Assembly (NCBI GenBank): GCA_025345505.1
Contig: JANVCC010000125.1
Span: 4,323,441 to 4,387,440, forward strand
DNA length: 64,000 nt
Source: Todiramphus chloris collaris
Lineage: Eukaryota; Chordata; Aves; Coraciiformes; Alcedinidae
Direction of reading: 5' to 3'
Shown here: piece after piece, positions 47,813 through 60,827 of the stretch
How positions within the stretch are numbered: the stretch's first letter is position 1
Layout of the letters: each line of letters begins with the position of its first letter
Translations under genes and position numbers: made by a program
The notes under the pieces: generated by a model
What the model saw: the letters and a program-made list of their open reading frames with translations, nothing else
What the model was told of the DNA's origin: nothing
The model's database searches: none

Positions 47813-50582
47813 AATACTCCAGTGGTTGCTGTGGTGAAAGTTTGGTTGTGGAGTTCACTTTTAGGAAAAGAATCATCTCTTACAGGGTGACATCCTGGCG
47901 TGGAGCCTGCTTGGCAGTTAGAAAGAGAAGGAATGTCCAGCGTTCAAGGAGGCAGGTGGGTGGTGCAGAGAAAATATCTTTAGTCACCCATTGTACACTT
48001 TCAGTGCTTCAGTTTTAAACTATGTTGTGCCCTGAGGATATCTCTGTCTATCTCATCGATTACTCCACTTGCTATCCGAATAGTACTGGGGGTTTTCATC
48101 CTAAATCAGGAAAAGACAGAGTCCACCGTTAGCTGCCATGGTGCAAAGATGGGGCCAGTGTGGTGAGTTGAATTGAAGGGCTCTGGATTTACACCAAGAT
48201 GAACAAGCACACAAGTAGATTGGTCTTAATAATAGCTTGTCCGGTGGAGAAATCTCCATTCTATCTTCTGAAGGTGCTGTCACCTCTGTGATGCTCCATT
48301 TGTGAAGGTGAAAATGCTGGACTACTCCCGCCTGTATGCTGCCTGGTAATGGCTGAGGCATCTGCTGCTTCATTTGGTGTGACCTATGGATATGCAAGTC
48401 AAGGTTATTATCTGATAGAGGATCCACACTCCTCTCTTGTGCATCGGCAGATCCAGAGGTGGTTTGACAAAGTCCAAAAGCAACCAAGCAGCTTCAGAGA
48501 CCAGTAAGTGGAGTAAGTCCAAAATGGAAATTCTTGCTCAATACTTGCAAAACTTTACTGGCAGCACCGTGAGAGAAATTTGAGCAGATCGTGAAATGAC
48601 AGGAATTAATTTACCAGCACAGGTGCCATTGAATCACAGATCTCCCAGCTCAGATTGATCATATCTCTCATCACCATACCTGGGACATCCACTTCAGTAA
48701 ACGGTTTGCTGATCCCTCTAAGTCATGAGCCCTGGCTCTCAGATCTATCTTAAGCTGCTTGACCGTGAGCATCAGAGCTCTGGGTTTCCCATGTGCTGTA
48801 GTGACTGACTCCAGCTGTCCCAGGTGGAGACATTCACATCTTGGCAAGTTACCTTGAGCTCCCTTCTTAGTCCACAAAAAGCTGTTTGGGGTGGGATTCC
48901 AAAGCAAACGTCAGAAGAAAGGAGTTGACACCTTTAGCAAAGGGACTGGACATTGATTTGGAGGACAAGTAATGGCTATAGGTGGCATCTCAGCTTGAGT
49001 GCCGCCTTGCCATGGGCTACAACTGAAGTGGTTGTCTTTGGGTTGAAATGCGGTAACAAGGTTAGCCTTGATAGGAGCCCATCCCTGGTAAAAGTCATCT
49101 GATCTTTCTGTCTCCTCTACATCTCCTCTCCAGGAAAGGTTTTTTATATACTATTTATCTCTTAAGGGCTGGAGTACAAGAGCATGGTATGGAGGACACC
49201 AGTAAAACCTGTGCATCCCAGACTATTCATCCTTATTCCCCAGCATTAAAGGAAACATAGAAATCAATCATAGGAATTAAAATTAAAAAGAGGCTTCCAG
49301 TAAGTCTAAACCTTTGGGAGGTTTTGCAGTTTGAAGATTATCCTTCCGTCTTCATGATCATCCCTGGCTCCTTACTGCAGATTGCCTTCCCAACCCTCCA
49401 ATTCCCCCCTTCCTTTTGAGCATGACTCTTTCTTAAAAGCACGCCAGGAGAAGCAGTCCTTGCCCACCCCCTCACATACCCGTCTTAATTTGAAGCTGAG
49501 TTTGGCAATCAGTTCTGGCTTACAGATGATTTCTCTCTTCATCTGGGGTTAATGAGATCCAGCCCTGAGAGGAGAGTGAAACTTGTGCTGACACACCTGA
49601 GTCTGTTCCCGCTTGGTTAAGGCCAGCATTGGATGCACTTTCAACTTCGTTGCACATAATTTGCACACTGCAGGAATGACTGGCACCAGCCTACACAGCC
49701 CTGTCCACCAGCACGTACTGTGAGCCTCTCTCATCCAGCCAAGCAGGTGGAAAGTCTGGGTTGTGTGATGTCATGGCTTTCTACCCCTTCATCTGCTTTG
49801 TATTGGGAGGAGTGGAAGCAACTGTGCAGTGCTTGTGTTTTGCAGAAGTTTGGAGCTGAGCTCGGTGTGGGCACATGCTCCTAGCGTCATATGTTCTGCA
49901 CCCTTGGCAGAAAGATTGCCCTGGGATCACATCTGAAGGTGGCCTGGTGGCAGTCCATGTGTTTTGAGCCTCTTAGGCGGTGCCCAAGGCCTCCCCTTCC
50001 TTCCTCAGCAGCGCTGGCACAGCTGCGTGTGCAACCCCCTGCAAGATCAGGTGGAGGAGTTGCCCCAGGTTCAAAATAGAGAAAAAATAAGTGGTTTTGA
50101 TCACTCAGATGGGCTGATTCACTATGGGAGACCACAGGCAGACGTGCTATCGCAGGAGGGTTGATGGGATGATGGGGGATAAATGGCCAGGAGTGGAAGT
50201 TAAAGCCCCCCCAGCAACTATGCACAGAGAGCTGTACTCTTCAGTGCATTTCTGAGATCCAAGTGAGCCAAAGCCATCCTGGACTAGCCCTGAGAGGGAT
50301 GCTTTGGTCTCCCCTCCCGTCCCTGAGCACTGTCTCACCATCTCCCCCATGTCACCACCGGCGATGTTGCAGTGGGGTGGCACTCTCTGATCCAACTCCA
50401 GGAAAGAAAAATGAGGATGAGTTTTAATTTGGATCTGTGGGGTGGCCCAAACTGTAGTGCAACCACCCAACTGTCAGAGAGGAGACACACAGTATGGTGC
50501 CTCTGGCCTTAAGGTCTGGTTCAGCTGCTTGCAAAGCCCCACCTCTTGGCTCTACCCCTGCCTCTGAGTCACCAGTGATCCC

Positions 50583-50665
50583 TTTTGTTTGCATTTAGTG
50601 TAGATCTTGTTAATTGGCGCTTTCATTCCTCTAATTAAATGTAAATGAAGAGTGGATCATTAAAC
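50583..50665. other. Candidate intronic non-coding element with TAATTA and TTGGCGC sites
   Basis: TTGTTAATTGGCGCTTTC and CCTCTAATTAAATG lie within 45 bp of each other, followed by GGATCATTAAAC. The block is AT-rich within a GC-richer neighbourhood and is not a recognised repeat. A regulatory role is inferred from motif content only. Confidence 0.3.
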
Positions 50666-53600
50666 AAGGATACAGGAGCCCTCTCTGAACAAAGCACGTT
50701 TCAGCTGGAGGGAGAAGCAGAGGAAACATGTTTTCCTCTGCTCCTTTTACTCCAGATCTCTCCTTTCTCTGGTAGAGATGGTTTTAGTCTCAAAGGAGCT
50801 TCTCTGCTCTTTTGCTGCTGAAGGCCTCGTCCTGTGGGTGTACAAGGGATTTCCTGGTGAGAACAGAATGGGCCGAGGCCAGAAGCAGTGAGACAAACCT
50901 GTCTGTCTTCCCTTTGCTTTACAAACCTGCGCGTGCCCCAGCCCTTCTGCCTCGATCTTGCAGATCACCCTGCGTGGGTGCAGAATCACCGGGGAGGTTG
51001 TGTCAGATGCCTTCTCAGAGCTGCCAGCCCCGAGTTACACTGAGTCAGGTGAGATGGTCTTTGGGGTGCCTCTTTTGCCCTGGCAGCATCACCCTGTCCA
51101 TGGTGGAGGAAGGTTAAACGTTGCATTGCTGGAGCCTGTCACTGATGCCTTGTGCTTAGCAGAGCAGTCATGTGGCCGCACAGCGTGGCCGGATCCGTGG
51201 GTGATGGAAACAGATGGCATATGCTCGGCTGAAAGCAAAGCTCTCCCTTCACTTGGGGTGTAAAGTGATGTTTTCTTTCCTGCAGGCCCCAAATACGTCC
51301 CTGGTGCGTCAGTCTTGGCCACCTCAGAACATTAAAGAGGAGGTTTTGCTCCCGTGTGCTGATTAGTGCTGTGAAACAGGGGCTGCAGGGAGGATGGTTC
51401 GGGGGGTTTGTCCAGGATGCTCTTCTGGGGCTCAGAAGATACTCTGAATGAGCCTGAGTAACCTGCCTCCAAACCTGCTTGGACTTTAAGGAGATGAACT
51501 TGTCAGCTGGCCATCTGTGACCACCTGAAAGGTCTCCCCTTCCTGGTAACCTTGCAGTGGCTGGGTTTTGGAGGTCATTTAGAGATGGAACCCTGATTTT
51601 CTATCATTTCAAGGGCTTCAGAGGATGAGTGCAACTCCCCAGTGTATGGAGCCGTAAGGAAAGGGCAGACGATGCATATGACAGTGCTGCAGAGGTAGCC
51701 CATGGTGGGCAGAGCAGGGTGGCTTGCAGTGTGTTCTCAGAGGCAGGGAGATATAAAGGGGTTGGGATGCTGCACCGGAGGTGAAAGCCAGGTCTGAGGC
51801 TGCCTGTTCATCTTTGGCATCACTTTGTAAAGCTTGGCATCAACAGGAAGGAACCAAATGTCTACCATGACCAGCTCAGCACAATCAATGTGACTGTGGA
51901 GTCTCACTGAGAGAAACAGCTCTGGCTTCCTAAATACCACATCTCAGCCTGGGACAGAGGATGCCCTTTTGCTAAATGCAGCCGTGTTTGCAAAAGGAAT
52001 GAGTTTGTCACATTGAATCAAGACAGCGGGAGAAAAATCCCAGACCCCTGAAATAACATTGAGCTTTTGCAGCGTCCCCTCCAGTTCTCAGCATCCTGAG
52101 AAACCACAACCCCTGTTCTGCAAGCCTGGTCCTGTGTCACAGCCCATGACGTTTTCTGGACCAGAGAGTGAGCTCAGGTCACGGGGAAGGGACTAGATGG
52201 TTGGATTTCTTTTTCTGCAGGAGACAGGGTGAACGGGAGCTTGCGGCTTGTCTTCCCCTTTGCTTTCTTTTGCTACATGCTGGCCCGAAGGTGTCCTCAT
52301 GTGGCCTGGTGGAATAATTATCAGGGGGGACGATGAGCCCAGAGAAGATCTGAGGTGTCGTGCGGTGCCAAGGAGACCTCTCCCTGCTTCCAACCTGGAG
52401 GATAACCAGGGGGGGAAGCAGTTGACCTTTTTTTCTGCTTGGTTGTGCCATGCTTCTCCAAGCAGATGCTGCTCTCACTCTGGGTGACACATGCGACTGA
52501 GAGCTGAGTGTTGGAGCCAGGGCTCTGCAAAGGCAGTGGTTTTGAGACCACCACTGATGGGACTTGGTATCTGCCCCCCTGCAGATGGCTTTCATCCTCC
52601 ACAACACCTCTTCCTGACCCTGCTGCAATCACATGACATGGGGAGGGGGGATTAGGTTTGTTTTTTTGGGGAGGTTTGGGTTGGTTTTTTTTCTGCTCCT
52701 GAGCAGGCTTCTGGAACAGAAGTGCTGCAGTGAGGTGCTTGCATTTTCAAACTCGACATCCTGAGTGCCCCGTGTAGCAGAGTTATGGGGCAGTGACTCC
52801 TGGAGCCTGGCTTTCCCCACACCACTGTGCAGGTGGCAGCTGGTGTGTTCCACATCAGAACCAGCTGCATTTTGGTGCTGGGTAGAATAAGCTTTATAGT
52901 CCTCCTTTCAGCACAGCTGTGGCTCTTCTGTGAGCCCTGGACAGATGCAGTTTAGGGAAAAAAAAAAGAGAGTAAAAAGTTTATTCATTACTTATGAAAC
53001 TCCTGTTTATCTTGTGAGATGGTGGTAGCTCTCCCATGTGCATATCTTCCATTCTCACCTTTGGTATTGTTTCAGGATAGCTGGGAATTTGGGAAATGGT
53101 TTGCAACTTCTGCCTGAAAAGCAGAGTCCAGATGGGGCCTGCGGTACCCTGCATAGGGACAGTGGCTGTTTCGGGCTGAGTTAGAGGGCTTGCTAGACAG
53201 AGACTGACTTCTTCTTCCCACTTGTCCCCAAACCGTGTGGTGTTCCCATAAACTGATGCTGATACAAATAGTACTGACAACTACTGACAACGTGCACCAC
53301 TGCTATGGACTTCTATCCTGACTGATGGCTGTCTGATTTCCTTGTTGTCCCTTCCACCTCCAAAATCAGGTCCTGTGGTCCTCCAGACAGGGTGGGAATG
53401 CAAAAATCTTGACTGGACAAATCTATCTCCAGACCAGTCTGAACTGTGCTGTAACAGCGGGACCAGCCTTTAGTATTTGAGATTCAAATCAGAGCCACTT
53501 TGGGGTTGGTGAGTCCATCCCTAAGGCAGGAATGACTCAGCCTGTCCCTCATCCCTACCCAGTCCACCCCTAATAATCTATTCTTCAGAACCAGTAAGGG

Positions 53601-54604
53601 AGCTGCCATATCCCCTCCAGAAGATTTATCCCCATGTCTTCTGGGTGTTTAGGATTATCCCAAAAAAGGTATAAAATCCACTCATCTAACACACGTCACT
53701 GTGCTGGCTCAGTCCTGTACTACCAGCACTCTGAAGACTCACTCCTCCTATTGAAATTTGTTAGAAACAAGGATTCAGGTTTAAAAGGATGTTAGTTTCT
53801 CCCGGATAGTTAATAACTATGTGCTCCCACCCTCATCCATGCCATATTTTCTGCTTACGCCTGTCGGTAGACATGCCTGAAGAGAGAACAGCTATGGCTT
53901 GGGCAACCCTGGGTACCAGCTGTGGGGTCACCACATCTCCAGTGCCTCTTTTTTTCTCACATCCTGCTTCATGCTGAGAGCTTCTGAAAGGTGGCTCAGG
54001 AGGAGCACTACCTTCTCTTCCATTAAATCATTGCTGGAGATGGTCAGTGCCCTGGCGCATTAGCTGCCCAACTTAACGAAGGACTTATTTGCAAACTACA
54101 TGTTGGGAAGAGATTAAACCTGACATCTCAGTTACAGAGCCTTCCCCAGGCGAGGAGAGGATACAAAACTGAAATATTTTTTTTCTCTTCCCCGGCTGCT
54201 GGAGGAAGGACCTTCCCCTGAGTTACTGTTTTTTTAACCCAGTTCTGCAGGCACTTGCTAAACAATCTCTCTCCCTAGTTAGCAAGGTCCCTCGGCGCTC
54301 GTCTTTCACGGTCGTGATTTGATTGTCGGGTGGGGATTGGGAAGAAATCTGAAAGGCTCAGCCTGTTGGAAGGAGCCTTTCTGAGGTGAGGTGTTCCTGC
54401 AGCAAAGGTCTCCTTTCCTTCTCGTCCACCTCCTGACTCTGAATCTCCTCTTTTCCTTTCCTGTCCTGACAGGACTCCTTACCCTTTCTGTTGGGCCTTA
54501 GCCCAAGAGTCACCTTACTGTCCCTGTCACCCAGATAGTTAACATCTGGAACATCTGTCCCAAGACAGAGGAGAAAAAATCCCCAAACATCTGTAAATAT
54601 AGTG

Positions 54605-54632
54605 TATATATTTATTATTATTATTTATTAGG
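54605..54632. repeat. (TTA)n-like microsatellite
   Basis: TATATATTTATTATTATTATTTATTA, an imperfect TTA repeat in the intron. It could be the reversed A-rich tail of an old interspersed repeat, but no body is visible. Confidence 0.7.
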
Positions 54633-57254
54633 CATAACTTCAAGGGGTAGAAGATAGCATTGGCAGAGGTGGTTAGGAATGCAAGGAACCAGTGTCCCAA
54701 CTCCTTCTGATGCAGTTCATTTTAAAAACAGCACCAGTTGCATTTTTGGAAGGACATCATTAGACAAGCATTTTTCCTCCAGTCCCTGGCAAAAAGTCAA
54801 CATTTGCATTTAAATGGGTCTTTTGCTACCAAACTGAGGCATGTTACAGAATAGTTGCACAGAGATAAAGATTCCTTTAAGAGGGAGAGAGAGGGGAAAA
54901 AAAAATCTAACCTCATTGAAAGCCCAGCCCATCTCCCATGTGCTGTCAGCAGAGGAGAGGTTATTTATGCATTCGAGAGTGTGCCTGCTGAGATATAATC
55001 TAGTGTTCTCAGGAGCCCCTGCTTACTGGAGGTGGAATTATAAGAATTAAAAATTACAAGCGTAAAACAAGGCCAGACTAAAATGAAATATTACCCAGTG
55101 GGTGTAAATAATTCATGGGCAAAATAACCCTCCTGGGTCCCCCATCGATCCATCTTACTTCACAGACGTGAAGAGGAGCAGTCTCTTGAAAGGGTGTTTG
55201 AAAACCTCCAGGATGCTTTCAAGGGTCTGAGGTGGTTTCCGAGTGGCTGCAGTTCATGTGGGCCATGAGTGGCTCCATGGGAAAGGATGAGTGATGACAC
55301 AAAATGGGAGTTTCCTCTGATAATGAAACCTCTCTCATAGCTGTCCAAAGGAAAAGAAAACACCCTTTGGCAAGGAAAAAAAAAAATCATGTTTTACTCC
55401 TGTGCTTCCAAGCAGAGTGCACCAGTAATTTAACCTGTATGTGCAGAGATCCCTGAAGGATCCAGCAAGACTTTCTTTGGCAAATATTTGTCTTTCAGCA
55501 CAGTCGAGTCCATTCCCAAAGGCAATGGCTGGTGTTTTGGAAGGATTTTTGCTAGGTCTGCTGTGTGGAGGCTGGCTGGCTGAGGTTAGAGGTACTCGTG
55601 TACCTCCCTCCTGCATGGACAAGGGGTGGGAAGGACCTTCAAACCCCACATGAGTAATGTCTGGGACAGTAATGGAAAAGGCAGGATGAAAGCTGGCCTT
55701 ACTGCAGACAGTTTGCTTCTTGAGAGGAAAGCTGCTGCCTAATACTGTTGTTTCTCTTCTAACGCAAATCCATACCCCAAAGGTGATCATGCTGAGAGAC
55801 TGGACTAAGACAGTTTTATCTGGGAGTGTTTGGCCATACAGGAGAAAAAAAATGGACGAAAGATATTTTCACAGTTGGTTGTATTTTCCTGAGACACACA
55901 CGCCTGTACACAGATATTTATATGCAAAAGCATCTTTAGAGTCTGTAGAGCTAGTTAAGGTCATAGAAAGCAAAGAGAGTCAGTATTGATCCTCTGCATC
56001 TCTCTTTCTTATAGGGCTTGCTCACAGACAGTGGTTGCCTCTGCCCACTGAGAGACATGCAGAGCCTCTGGAGCTGCAGCCTTTCTGCACCAGCAGATCC
56101 AGTACATGCTGGTGCAGTCTCCATGGTGGCTGAAGGAAGGGTTGCATTTAAAACAGCCTTTGTAAAAGCTCTGTGGTCTGTCTCCAGGCCAGCAAGAACT
56201 CATATACACGACTTAGTGTCCTACTAAGCTAAAATATCCTGGTCTTCAGCAGGGCTTTTTGACTTTAGGTGAACCCAGCATGCCAGGGTGGTTGCATCAT
56301 GAACCGCTTGTTATAGGACACTGCCAACACTGAAGAGTCCATGGGTCCAGAAACCAATTCAGCAGATTTATGGAAGAAAAAAGTCCCTTTATAGTGATTA
56401 AATAATAAAGCCACCACCTCTGAGCAGCTAACAGCATAGAATGTGTTCACCTTGTCCATTGATGTGTCCATCATGGGTCCGAATGAGGATCATTTGCCTA
56501 CAGCTTTTTGTAGCAGAAACCTTAATCCTATATGGTTATTTGTATTACTCCCTATCTTTTTCTATGCCTGTCCCTGGTAGAGTTTTTGGTTATGCTGGAG
56601 TTTAAGTGCTCAGTCAGAGTGTTTTGTTCCGAGAGGGTTTCATTTTGGGTGATGTTTTTGATAGTATGGGCAACTGTGTATAGATGCACGAGAAATGGTG
56701 ACAAAAGAGGCCTGGCTGGGGCAAGGAGATAATTTTGGGATGCTTTTTGGGACAAAATCCTATCTCTCACACTAACTCCCTTATGGCAGGAAAATCTATG
56801 GTATTTGTGTGCTTGTTGACTGTTGCCCTGGTTGACTCCTAGCTCACGTACATCTGCCCAGAAGTGTAGCTGCCTGAGAGACATCTAACCACATCTTCTA
56901 CCGACCTGGTGGCTGATGCTGCCTGGGCTTCCCAGCTACTGGGCTTTCCCTGGTGCACACTTGGTGTCTCCCTTTTTTTTCTTTTTTTTGAGCTGTCTGA
57001 AGGTATTTTTCAAGTTCACTTTGCAGCCAGTATAAATGGAGAGAGGCTGTTTGTACCTGCAGGTTTACTTTCTCAGGTACAGCCATGATACTGCTGCAAT
57101 ATGTCCCCCCTCTTTTCTGCCACCTTTGCCAAATTCAGACATTCAGAAGTCACTGCCCATCAGGGACAGGTAGTAGCAGACACTCTCATGATTTCTCCAG
57201 CTCTTCAAAGCTGGTAAACTGGCATGAAAATAGTTTGGTAGAAGTCAGTTTAAT

Positions 57255-57480
57255 TCTTGAGACAAGAAAAGGTTAACAACTTTAGAAGGAAGAGAAGAGA
57301 CATAGGAAATACTGTTTGGACACCTCAGGATGCTTAAAGAACATTGAAAAAGGCAATAGGAAGAAAAGATTAGAGGAAAACTAGAAGGAAAATAAGGCAA
57401 TGCTTGAAAGGAGGGGACACAACTCTGGCTACTGGGATTATTCATTCTCATAGGAAACATAAAAGAGCTAAACAAGGAAA
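57255..57480. repeat. Purine-rich (GA/AAG) low-complexity tract
   Basis: The + strand is dominated by AGAAGGAAGAG, GGAAGAAAAG and GGAAAAC words. It is an imperfect polypurine stretch and has no recognised transposon body. Confidence 0.5.
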
Positions 57481-60400
57481 ATGCCACGCAGAGATCACAC
57501 TTTGTTTTTAAGGACAGGCCCCTAGACATGATCCCCGCTGGCTAAGCTGTAACCCAGCTCCCAATCAATCTCTCCTTCCTCAAATGTCACTAACCTGCAC
57601 TTAAGTGCAATAAGACTTTGCAGACTAATTGAAATTCTGAGCCAGAGTCAGGAGACATTTGCTTCAAGTAGTGTTTTAATTGTCTGCTCCCTAGGCTGGT
57701 AACAGAATATTTTGCTTCTTGCATTATTCAAGGAGACACAAGAGCTCAACCTTTCCCTTTAGGTTATTGCCCCTCCTGTCCTGGGTTTATGTTCTGTTCT
57801 TTATTTGGCCTCCGCTCACGCATTACCTGCGTGCATCCTCATGTGCTTGCTCAACCAGGGACCAGAAAACCTCCACCATCCCATCTGCTTAGATGCAGCA
57901 TTTTGATTTGGCCTTTTATCTAGAAAGAGGGGCCAGCTGGGAAGCATGGGGCTGAAACCAGACCCCAGTGCGGCTGTAGCTGAGAGTCATCTTCTTTTTG
58001 TTAGACATAAGGGGGACTCCTTCTTTCTGTGCACAAGGAGACACTTTCCTTTAAAGCCTTTCGTGTGCTGTTTGCTGTAACCAGGAGATCATAGTCTGGC
58101 TGAGGGAGAAGGAAGCCTCAAACTGTCTGTGGACTTCCCTTGTTTTCCCAAGAGTGCTGCACTGAAGCCAAGGCTATAAACTTGAGTGTGAAATGAGGTT
58201 GAAGTCACCGCAGCACCCACAAAGCATCAGATAAGACCAGACATTGTAAGAAAGAGGTAAAATGAGCCTTACTGAGCATACTGAACTTCCTGCTCCCGTT
58301 GCCTTGAGTGCTCACCACCATTTCTCTGTGCTGGTCCTGGAGGCAGTTTGAAGGAGCTGTGTGATCAGCTTCCCCAGGAGAACCTGACTGTTCTGCCCAT
58401 GAGGTGCTAGCAGCCTAAAGGGCCTAACAAGGGCTCAGCAGTGACATCATCTATGGACCAGAATCAAGCAGAAGATGGACCTGCTTCTCTGTCTTACCTG
58501 CTTATGTTGACAGGTACCATGCCTGTGCAAAGAGTTATGGTGCTTTTCTGTCTGAAGTTTGGAACTGAACTGAAGTTTGGTCTGCTGGGGTTTGGGTTTC
58601 ACCAGGCTAAGTAAAATATACTCAGGCCTGCATCCAACTGGGATCCGTGTCTGTAGATCATGGTCAAAAGGGGCAAAAATTACCCTTCCTCAAACAGAGG
58701 GAAGATAACTCTTCTGAGATCATCCACAAGACTTCTACCAAGCCTGATCAGAAATCCTGAGTTACTAGGCTTATGGTCCTGTCATGCTGCTGGTCCTGTG
58801 ATGCTGGTGGTCCCTACCACTCCAAAGGGGACCGCTCCCTGCAGACCTCAAGCGTCCTGCTTTCAGCCTTGTTTGCAAGGAACACCTGGACACCTTGTCC
58901 TGAAAGGAGACTGCCAAGTGGACAGTTGGATGTGGCTGTGAGTCAGCAGGTGAGACACCTACATAGAGCAAGTTCACCACCTGCCTGCAGCAGGGAGGCT
59001 TGTTCCTTTTCATTTTATTCAGTTTTGGCTTGTGGTTCCTGCTCCTTTTAACCACTGATGCTATCTCTTAGTTCCCCATGCTACGAGAGAAGGATTCCTC
59101 TGGCCAAATTACATCCTCAATGTCTAGGGAGGTCATCTGGCCTACTTCTGCAAGCAAGGGACAGAGATTTCTGGGGTGAGATACATCTCACTCTAAAGCA
59201 AGATGGTGAAATAGCCTACACTCCAAAAGTGCTAATTTTCCTCCTTTAATTATGAAAGGCTCTGATAAACACATCTGGAGCATAGGCCTCTAAAACATGC
59301 TGAGATGTTGCCCACTCTGGCAATGCTTTGGAGAATTTTATGTGCTCTTGCAGTGAGCTCAGAGTACAGAACAAACTGCTGCTCTCGTAGTTCCTTGCAA
59401 ATCTTGCTCTGCAGGGAGAAGTTTCTCTCTTGAGGGCAGGAAATTATATTTTACGTGTAATTGATTTGGTGCTCCTTAGAGCTATCTTCACCCATTAATG
59501 CCCAAAAGGCCCTGTCCTCCAGGCCGCAGAGATGGAGGCATGAGTTATGCCTGTTATTAATGAGTTTTAGACACAGTCTTCCTAATAAGATGTACTGCCA
59601 GTCTTTTTTCTTTTTCTTCCATTTTTTGGGCGCAGCTTCACTGATTACCCTCATTCCCACACATCCCCACGCTGCCTTTCAAGAAGGATTTTGGAGAGAG
59701 AGACTGAGGGTGAAGAAGAACTGATAAGAATGTTGAATTTAAGACACTTGGGCAGACTCTTGGAGGGTGAAACTCTTTCCTCCCATCTTTCCCCATAGTC
59801 CAGCTTTACCCTCTTTACCCCCACACCAGTAGACACACCACCAGGTCTCGCCTCCAAATTTGGGCCCTTTGTTTTCACTGTCTAAAGTTAGACCACTTGA
59901 ATACCTCCCTGTAAGTTCCTTGCAGCATTGGTGGGGATAGATGGCCTGCTGCTCACCTTCAGCATGCTTCAGCCAAGGAATATTTTATGGGAAGTACAAG
60001 AAGGACTATTCTGTGAAGACATGGAGATAAACCGGTACTTGCAGTCTACCAAGATTCACTGCCCAGGACACAGTGGGCTTGAAGAGTAAATTTCGGTGTG
60101 GGTCTGAGATAGGTTTAGCTGTGCAGGGATGAGATGTTTGCTTTGGTGTCAACTTCCATAGCTGGGGGAAGTGCTGGTGCTCACCCTTGTGTTTGGCTGC
60201 TGATTAAAAATATCTCACAGACCTGTTGTGGTCTGTAACATCCATTGGCTGTGCTAGATCTACACTTCATCTTACTAAACATCTCGGCCAGTAGATGTTG
60301 CTCTTGGCTCATAGTGATGTGGTCAAGAAAGATGTATCTTACCTAAGACATTTGGGAACCCTCTGGAAGCACAGAGTGCAGATCTGCCCCCCAGCCAGCG

Positions 60401-60608
60401 TTCTGCTTTTGGCCATCATGGACCATCCCAGAGGACTAGAGAGAAAAATAAAATATGACACAACTCCTCAGACAGCAATCACTTGTAATTAGTAGATACC
60501 ATTATTAGCTGTTTGCTTTGTGCTAGGTGAGGATTGCTGGACAAGGTATTGGACTGTACTTTCAGAAAGGTGGTGTGGACAGCTGCGGAGAGAGAAATGA
60601 TGGGACTG

Positions 60609-60827
60609 AAACATGCTTTTCCAATGAGGGTGATGAGGGTGGTAGAACGGTTGAACAGGTTTCCCAGAGAGGCAGTAGTTTCCCCATCCCAGAAACCATT
60701 CCAGGTCAGGTTGGACGGGGCTCTGAGCAACCTGCTCTAGTTGCAGATGTCCCTGCTCAGTGCAGGGGGGTTGGACTAGATGACCTTTAAAGGTCCTTTC
60801 CAACCCAAACCATTCTATGATTCTATG
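60609..60827 (+). mobile_element. CR1 LINE 3' fragment, plus strand, comparatively well preserved
   Basis: It has the CR1 blocks in sense order: AACAGGTTTCCCAGAGAGG, CATTCCAGGTCAGGTTGGAC, GAGCAACCTGCTCTAGTTG, GGGGTTGGACTAGATGACC, CCAACCCAAACCATTCTATG, ending ATTCTATG. It is less diverged from the consensus I recall than the other copies, so it is probably the youngest CR1 in the window. Confidence 0.93.

Noticed and set aside
50964-51048. Possible exon bounded by CTTGCAG and CAGGTGAGA
   Set aside because: Splice-like signals are good, but joined in phase 1 to the ADGRB1 exon the frame reaches TGA before the exon end, and the translation in any frame has no thrombospondin-repeat features.
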